A stretch of 10,241 nt of DNA from Acidobacteriota bacterium. GTDB taxonomy: Bacteria; Acidobacteriota; Aminicenantia; UBA2199. The notes under the pieces were generated by a model. It saw only the letters and a list, made by a program, of their open reading frames with translations, was not told where the DNA came from and made no database searches. Below are positions 7,182 through 10,241 of this stretch, in pieces (the first letter of the stretch is position 1; each line of letters begins with the position of its first letter). The DNA is taken from NCBI GenBank assembly GCA_028749105.1, contig JAQUQF010000039.1:1-10241 (forward strand). The letters run 5' to 3'. The translations under genes were made by a program, and so were the position numbers.

Positions 7182-7796
7182 ATGATCGAGCGGTTCATGC
7201 GCATGAGCCGCAACTGCCAGTCGCGGCTTTGGTCCCGGCATGTTCCAGGCCGGCGATTGCAGCTTTTGCTGCTGGCTGCCGTATGGGCATGCTGGACCCT
7301 TCCTTGTGCGGGACAAACCAATGGCGGCGATCTGGAAGCGCGGGTGAAAGCAGCCTATATCTACAATTTCACGAAGTTCGTCTACTGGGGCGAGGGCATG
7401 AGCGGTGCGCCATCCAGTCCGATCACGATCTTCGTGCTGGGCTCCGATGCCGTCGGCGATCTGTTGGAAAAATTTGCCCGCACGCAGACTTCCGGGCAGC
7501 CGATCCTGGTGAAAAAAATCAGCACCGCGTCAGATCATCTCTCTTCCTGCCGATTGTTGTTCGTCAGCCGCTCGGCGGAGAAGCAACTCCCGGAAATATT
7601 CAGGCAGCTGCGGGGCACGGACGTCCTGACCGTCAGCGACATTTCCGGCTTCACGCGCCAGGGCGGCATGATCGGATTTGTCATCGAGGACGCCAGGGTG
7701 AAAATTCAGATCAATCTGCAGGCGGCGACCACCGCCGGATTGAAGATCAGCGCCAAGCTGCTTGAAATCGCCAGGATCGTCTCGAGCGAGGATTGA
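7182..7796 (+). CDS. YfiR/DUF4154-family periplasmic signalling protein
   Basis: The product has 204 residues. The ATG at 7182 is preceded by GGAGG (7173-7177); the same frame stays open upstream only because it overlaps the receptor gene. A long basic n-region and the hydrophobic stretch LQLLLLAAVWACWTL (26-40) make a signal peptide, with cleavage likely near 42-45. The mature part matches DUF4154: KAAYIYNFTKFVYW (56-69), ITIFVLG, SSCRLLFVS (Cys123), VLTVSDISGF, GGMIGFV, and KIQINLQAATTAGLKISAKLLEIARIV at the end. In Pseudomonas, YfiR is a periplasmic repressor that binds the sensory domain of the cyclase YfiN. Here the adjacent gene encodes a kinase with a similar type of periplasmic domain, which is its likely partner. 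The mature protein has a single Cys, so the two disulfides of P. aeruginosa YfiR are absent. It sits 40 bp after the receptor and 1 bp before the kinase. Confidence 0.9.
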   Translation: MIERFMRMSRNCQSRLWSRHVPGRRLQLLLLAAVWACWTLPCAGQTNGGDLEARVKAAYIYNFTKFVYWGEGMSGAPSSPITIFVLGSDAVGDLLEKFARTQTSGQPILVKKISTASDHLSSCRLLFVSRSAEKQLPEIFRQLRGTDVLTVSDISGFTRQGGMIGFVIEDARVKIQINLQAATTAGLKISAKLLEIARIVSSED

Positions 7797-7797
7797 A

Positions 7798-9261
7798 ATG
7801 CTGGGCATCATAAGGAAGCAGTCGATCAAAGCCAAGCTGATGCTGATCATCATGCTCACCAGCATCGTCTGCCTGCTGCTGACCGGAGCGGCCGTCGTTG
7901 TCTATGAACGCTACCATGTCACGCGCGACCTGGTGAGCGACATGAATGCGCTGGCCATGCTCATTGCCGACAGAAGCACGGCCGCCCTGACCTTCCAGGA
8001 TCCCCGCCTGGCCGAGGAAAACCTGGCCGCGCTTCATGTCAAGCCGGCGGTGGTCGCCGCCTGCATTTTGAATGAAAACGGGGATGTGTTCGCCAGGTAC
8101 AACACCATCGATGCCAGCGAATTCGACCTCGCCGCCGGCGGGAAAAAGCAGGGCCATCGTTTCATTCATGACCATCTGCTGCACTATGCGCCGATTTTCC
8201 TTGGCGGCAAGGAGATCGGCACCGTTTGCATCTACGCCGATCTGAAGGGATTCTACAGGCAGCGCTCCTATTTCATGCTGTTGGTGGCGATGGTGATCCT
8301 GTTCTCAAGCCTGATCGCTTTGTACCTTTCTTCGCGCCTGCAATTGCTTGTTTCCAGGCCTCTCCGCCAACTTACCGAAACCACCCAATCCATTGCCGCC
8401 AAGAAGAATTATGCGTTGCGCGCTGAAAAAAGCAGCGATGACGAAATCGGGATATTGGTGGATGCGTTCAACGGCATGCTGGAAACGATCGATGCGCAAA
8501 ACCAGGAAAGGGAAAAGCTCAATGCTGAACTGGAAGAGCGCGTGGCCAAGCGCACCACTCAATTGGAGGCGGCCAACCGGGAGCTGGAGGCGTTCTCCTA
8601 TTCGGTCTCCCATGATCTGCGTGCGCCCCTGCGCCACGCCAGCGGCTTCGTGGACCTGCTGCTCAAGCGCTGTCAGGCCGATCTGTCGGAAAAGGGGAGG
8701 CATTATCTGGATGCGATCGCCGATTCCGTGCGCCAGATGGGGGTGCTTATCGACGATCTGCTGCAATTTTCCCGGACCGGGCGCACGGAGCTGCGTCTGA
8801 GGGACACGAACATGAATGAGGTCCTGGCCGACGTGCGGGCGTCCCTCCGCCAGGACAATCCCGGCCGCGAAATCGAATGGATCGTGGGCGACATGCCGCG
8901 GGTATTCGGTGACGAGGCCATGCTGAAGCTGGTATGGATGAATCTGCTCAGCAATGCCGTCAAGTTCACGCGGACGAGAAAGAAGGCCATGATTGAAGTC
9001 GGCGTCCGCCCCGAAGGCGGGGAGCATGTGTTTTTTGTGCGTGACAACGGCGTGGGTTTCGACATGCAGTATGCGCACAAGCTGTTTGGGGTTTTTCAGC
9101 GCCTGCATTCCTTGGATGAATTCGAAGGGACCGGCATCGGGCTGGCCAACGTGCGGCGGATCGTCCTCCGTCACGAAGGGCGCACCTGGGCGGAATCCGA
9201 ACTGGACAAGGGGACGACCATCTATTTTACGTTGCCAATTCGCAAGGAGGTGAAGCCATGA
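7798..9261 (+). CDS. CHASE8-like/HAMP membrane sensor histidine kinase
   Basis: This is a 487-residue inner-membrane kinase. TM1 is about 14-35 and TM2 about 158-182. The periplasmic segment between them (STAALTFQDPRLAEENLAAL, VVAACILNENGDVFARYNT) fits the CHASE8-type sensory domain also found in YfiN/DgcN; this is a pattern match from memory. A HAMP linker (about 180-235; RPLRQLTETTQSIA, DDEIGILVDAFNGML) and a coiled coil (QEREKLNAELEERVAKRTTQLEA) lead to the dimerisation/phosphoacceptor domain with H-box SYSVSHDLRAPLRH (His272). The ATPase domain has N-box NLLSNAVKF (382-390), G1 DNGVGF (Asp416), F-box KLFGVFQRLHS and G2 GTGIGLANVRRIV. The H-box resembles kinases of the phytochrome (Cph1) group, whose partners are Rcp1-like regulators such as the next gene. 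The start at 7798 is one base after the yfiR-like stop (TGAaATG). The in-frame TTG at 7762 lies inside the upstream gene and is less likely. Confidence 0.93.
   Translation: MLGIIRKQSIKAKLMLIIMLTSIVCLLLTGAAVVVYERYHVTRDLVSDMNALAMLIADRSTAALTFQDPRLAEENLAALHVKPAVVAACILNENGDVFARYNTIDASEFDLAAGGKKQGHRFIHDHLLHYAPIFLGGKEIGTVCIYADLKGFYRQRSYFMLLVAMVILFSSLIALYLSSRLQLLVSRPLRQLTETTQSIAAKKNYALRAEKSSDDEIGILVDAFNGMLETIDAQNQEREKLNAELEERVAKRTTQLEAANRELEAFSYSVSHDLRAPLRHASGFVDLLLKRCQADLSEKGRHYLDAIADSVRQMGVLIDDLLQFSRTGRTELRLRDTNMNEVLADVRASLRQDNPGREIEWIVGDMPRVFGDEAMLKLVWMNLLSNAVKFTRTRKKAMIEVGVRPEGGEHVFFVRDNGVGFDMQYAHKLFGVFQRLHSLDEFEGTGIGLANVRRIVLRHEGRTWAESELDKGTTIYFTLPIRKEVKP
9244..9253 (+). promoter_or_regulatory. 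Extended Shine-Dalgarno for the response regulator
   Basis: AAGGAGGTGA is a ten-base match to the complement of the 16S rRNA 3' end, 4 nt before the ATG at 9258 and inside the kinase coding sequence. It implies high, independent translation of the regulator relative to the kinase. Confidence 0.8.
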
Positions 9262-9701
9262 GTGATGCGAGAACGATATTGCTAGCCGAAGACAATCCCA
9301 GGGATGTCGAATTGACGCTGGAGGCCCTGGCGGAGCATAACCTGGCCAGCCAGGTTACTGTCGTTAAGGACGGCGTGGAGGCGCTGGAATATCTGCATTG
9401 CGAAGGTAAATACAAGGATCGCAGAAAAGGGAATCCGGCAGTATTGCTGCTGGATATCAAGATGCCGCGCCTGGACGGCATTGAGGTGCTCAAGGCGATC
9501 CGCAGCGATCCGGTGCTGAGAATGCTCTCGGTCGTCATGCTCACCTCATCTCGCGAGGAGCCGGATCTGAAAAAGTGCTATGAACTCGGAGTCAACGCCT
9601 ATGTGGTCAAGCCGGTGGATTTTGAGGATTTCATCGAAGCGGTGAAGCAGGTCGGCGTTTTCTGGGCGGTCATCAACGAAATGCCGCCGCAAGGAGGATG
9701 A
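9258..9701 (+). CDS. Single-domain response regulator (Rcp1/CheY-like receiver)
   Basis: The 147-residue protein is a receiver domain with no output domain. The acidic pocket is Glu11-Asp12 (LLAEDNP), the phosphoacceptor Asp66 (LLLDIKMP), the switch Thr96 (VMLTSS) and Lys118 (VVKPVDF). The longer loop before the phosphoacceptor strand (EGKYKDRRKGNPA, about 49-61) is characteristic of Rcp1-type regulators that pair with phytochrome-like kinases, matching the H-box type of the preceding kinase. The ATG overlaps the kinase TGA by four bases (ATGA), so it should receive phosphate from that kinase. With no DNA-binding or enzymatic domain it must act by protein-protein contact or as a relay intermediate; its target is not in the window. 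Confidence 0.95.
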   Translation: MSDARTILLAEDNPRDVELTLEALAEHNLASQVTVVKDGVEALEYLHCEGKYKDRRKGNPAVLLLDIKMPRLDGIEVLKAIRSDPVLRMLSVVMLTSSREEPDLKKCYELGVNAYVVKPVDFEDFIEAVKQVGVFWAVINEMPPQGG

Positions 9702-9799
9702 GCGCTTGGCAGCAGAAACCGCCGGCAAAATCGCGTTGCATGCCGTCATAGTGGCTCATCTGGGCTGATGGTGCTTCGTCTTGCTAGCGCCGCGTTTTA

Positions 9800-9829
9800 T
9801 TGACTTTGCCGATTGGCCCGTGATACCCT
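9800..9829 (+). promoter_or_regulatory. Candidate promoter of the 5TM-receptor gene
   Basis: TTGACT (9800-9805), an 18-bp spacer, then TACCCT (9824-9829) preceded by TGA, forming an extended -10 (TGnTAnnnT). Transcription would start near 9836, about 7 nt before the ATG at 9843. The rest of the 9702-9842 interval holds only a 20-codon reading frame and a weak hairpin. Confidence 0.4.
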
Positions 9830-9842
9830 TGCTGCAACTGGC

Positions 9843-10241
9843 ATGAACACGGCTTTTTTCCTGCAACTGGTTTTCAATGCATCGCTGCTGCTGACCATGG
9901 CGCTCATCTACGACCTGCTCGCCTCCAGCTGGCGGGTGGGGCGGGCGTCGCTGCGGCAGGTGCCGGCCGGAGTCGTCATCGGCATCGTGGGCGTGATTGT
10001 CATGCTGGCATCCTGGAAACTGAAACAGGGGATCGTTTTTGACACCCGTTCCATCCTGCTCGCCGTTTCCGGATTGTTTTTCGGAACTGTTCCCACCATC
10101 GTAGCCATGGCGCTCTTGGCCTCCTACCGGGCCATGATCGGTGGCGCCGCGGTTGGCATGGGCATTGCGGTGATCATCAGCTCGGGCGCGATCGGCATCG
10201 CCTGGCGGCACCGGCGCCGGTTTTTTTTGGCGGATATCACC
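9843..10241 (+). CDS. Membrane sensor with LytS-type 5TM receptor domain, N-terminal part
   Basis: From the ATG at 9843 the frame stays open for 133 codons to the right edge, so the gene is truncated by the window. The segment matches the 5TMR-LYT receptor region of LytS-type sensors. Hydrophobic helices occur at AFFLQLVFNASLLLTMALIY and GVVIGIVGVIVML. The conserved core GIVFDTRSILLAVSGLFFGTVP then leads to YRAMIGGAAVGMG, with a further helix and a basic WRHRRRF at the membrane exit. In known proteins this module precedes a histidine kinase, GGDEF or PAS output; which one applies here lies beyond the edge. There is no Shine-Dalgarno before the ATG, and an in-frame upstream TTG near 9813 cannot be excluded as the start. 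The 141-bp gap and own promoter-like boxes suggest a unit separate from the upstream signalling operon. Confidence 0.85.
   Translation, partial: MNTAFFLQLVFNASLLLTMALIYDLLASSWRVGRASLRQVPAGVVIGIVGVIVMLASWKLKQGIVFDTRSILLAVSGLFFGTVPTIVAMALLASYRAMIGGAAVGMGIAVIISSGAIGIAWRHRRRFFLADIT

Noticed and set aside
9770..9798. GGUGC/GCGCC hairpin followed by TTTT as terminator of the signalling operon
   Set aside because: The stem has five pairs with one G-U, a 12-nt loop and a three-base gap before a short T-run, so it is too weak to call.
9756..10211. 151-codon minus-strand frame at the right edge
   Set aside because: It is antisense to the 5TM receptor-domain gene, which has recognisable conserved motifs; this frame is Asp/His/Gln/Gly-rich with no domain.

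Overview
The window looks like a stretch of chromosome from a GC-rich, diderm (Gram-negative) bacterium. The best evidence for an outer membrane is a complete TonB-dependent receptor and a periplasmic YfiR-family protein. Gene content would fit Acidobacteriota/Aminicenantota or a deltaproteobacterium-like lineage, but nothing here fixes the phylum. No mobile element, RNA gene, CRISPR array or phage signature was seen, and coding density is high. UGA ends several genes normally, so the genetic code is not globally altered.

Left part (1-2765, + strand): the C-terminal part of an M1-family (gluzincin) metallopeptidase, then, behind a near-consensus sigma70-type promoter, a five-TM membrane protein with an extracytoplasmic alkaline-phosphatase/sulfatase-fold domain. 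Its active site has Thr where sulfatases have the formylglycine Cys.

Middle (2772-4937, - strand): a two-gene operon convergent with the left part. The upstream gene is an RlmI-like 23S rRNA methyltransferase, apparently transcribed as a leaderless mRNA. The downstream gene is a COG0731-like radical SAM protein interrupted by one in-frame UGA (3186-3188), with the rest of the protein intact in the same frame. This is either a selenocysteine codon or a fresh nonsense change, and it is the most interesting single point in the window. A small hairpin directly follows the UGA.

Right part (5081-9701, + strand): a compact signalling operon divergent from the methyltransferase. It encodes a TonB-dependent receptor (outer membrane), a YfiR/DUF4154 protein (periplasm), a CHASE8-like/HAMP/HisKA/HATPase histidine kinase (inner membrane) and an Rcp1/CheY-like single-domain response regulator (cytoplasm). 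Gaps shrink from 40 bp to 1 bp to a 4-bp overlap. The layout resembles the YfiBNR (TpbB/DgcN) system, with a TonB receptor in place of the outer-membrane lipoprotein YfiB and a phosphorelay in place of the GGDEF diguanylate cyclase. The window ends inside a new gene (9843 onward) starting with a LytS-type 5TM receptor domain.

Two initiation styles coexist. Genes at or near the start of transcription units (753, 4937, 9843) have promoter-like boxes so close to the ATG that the leader would be 0-8 nt with no Shine-Dalgarno. The receptor gene and the genes inside its operon have strong Shine-Dalgarno sequences.
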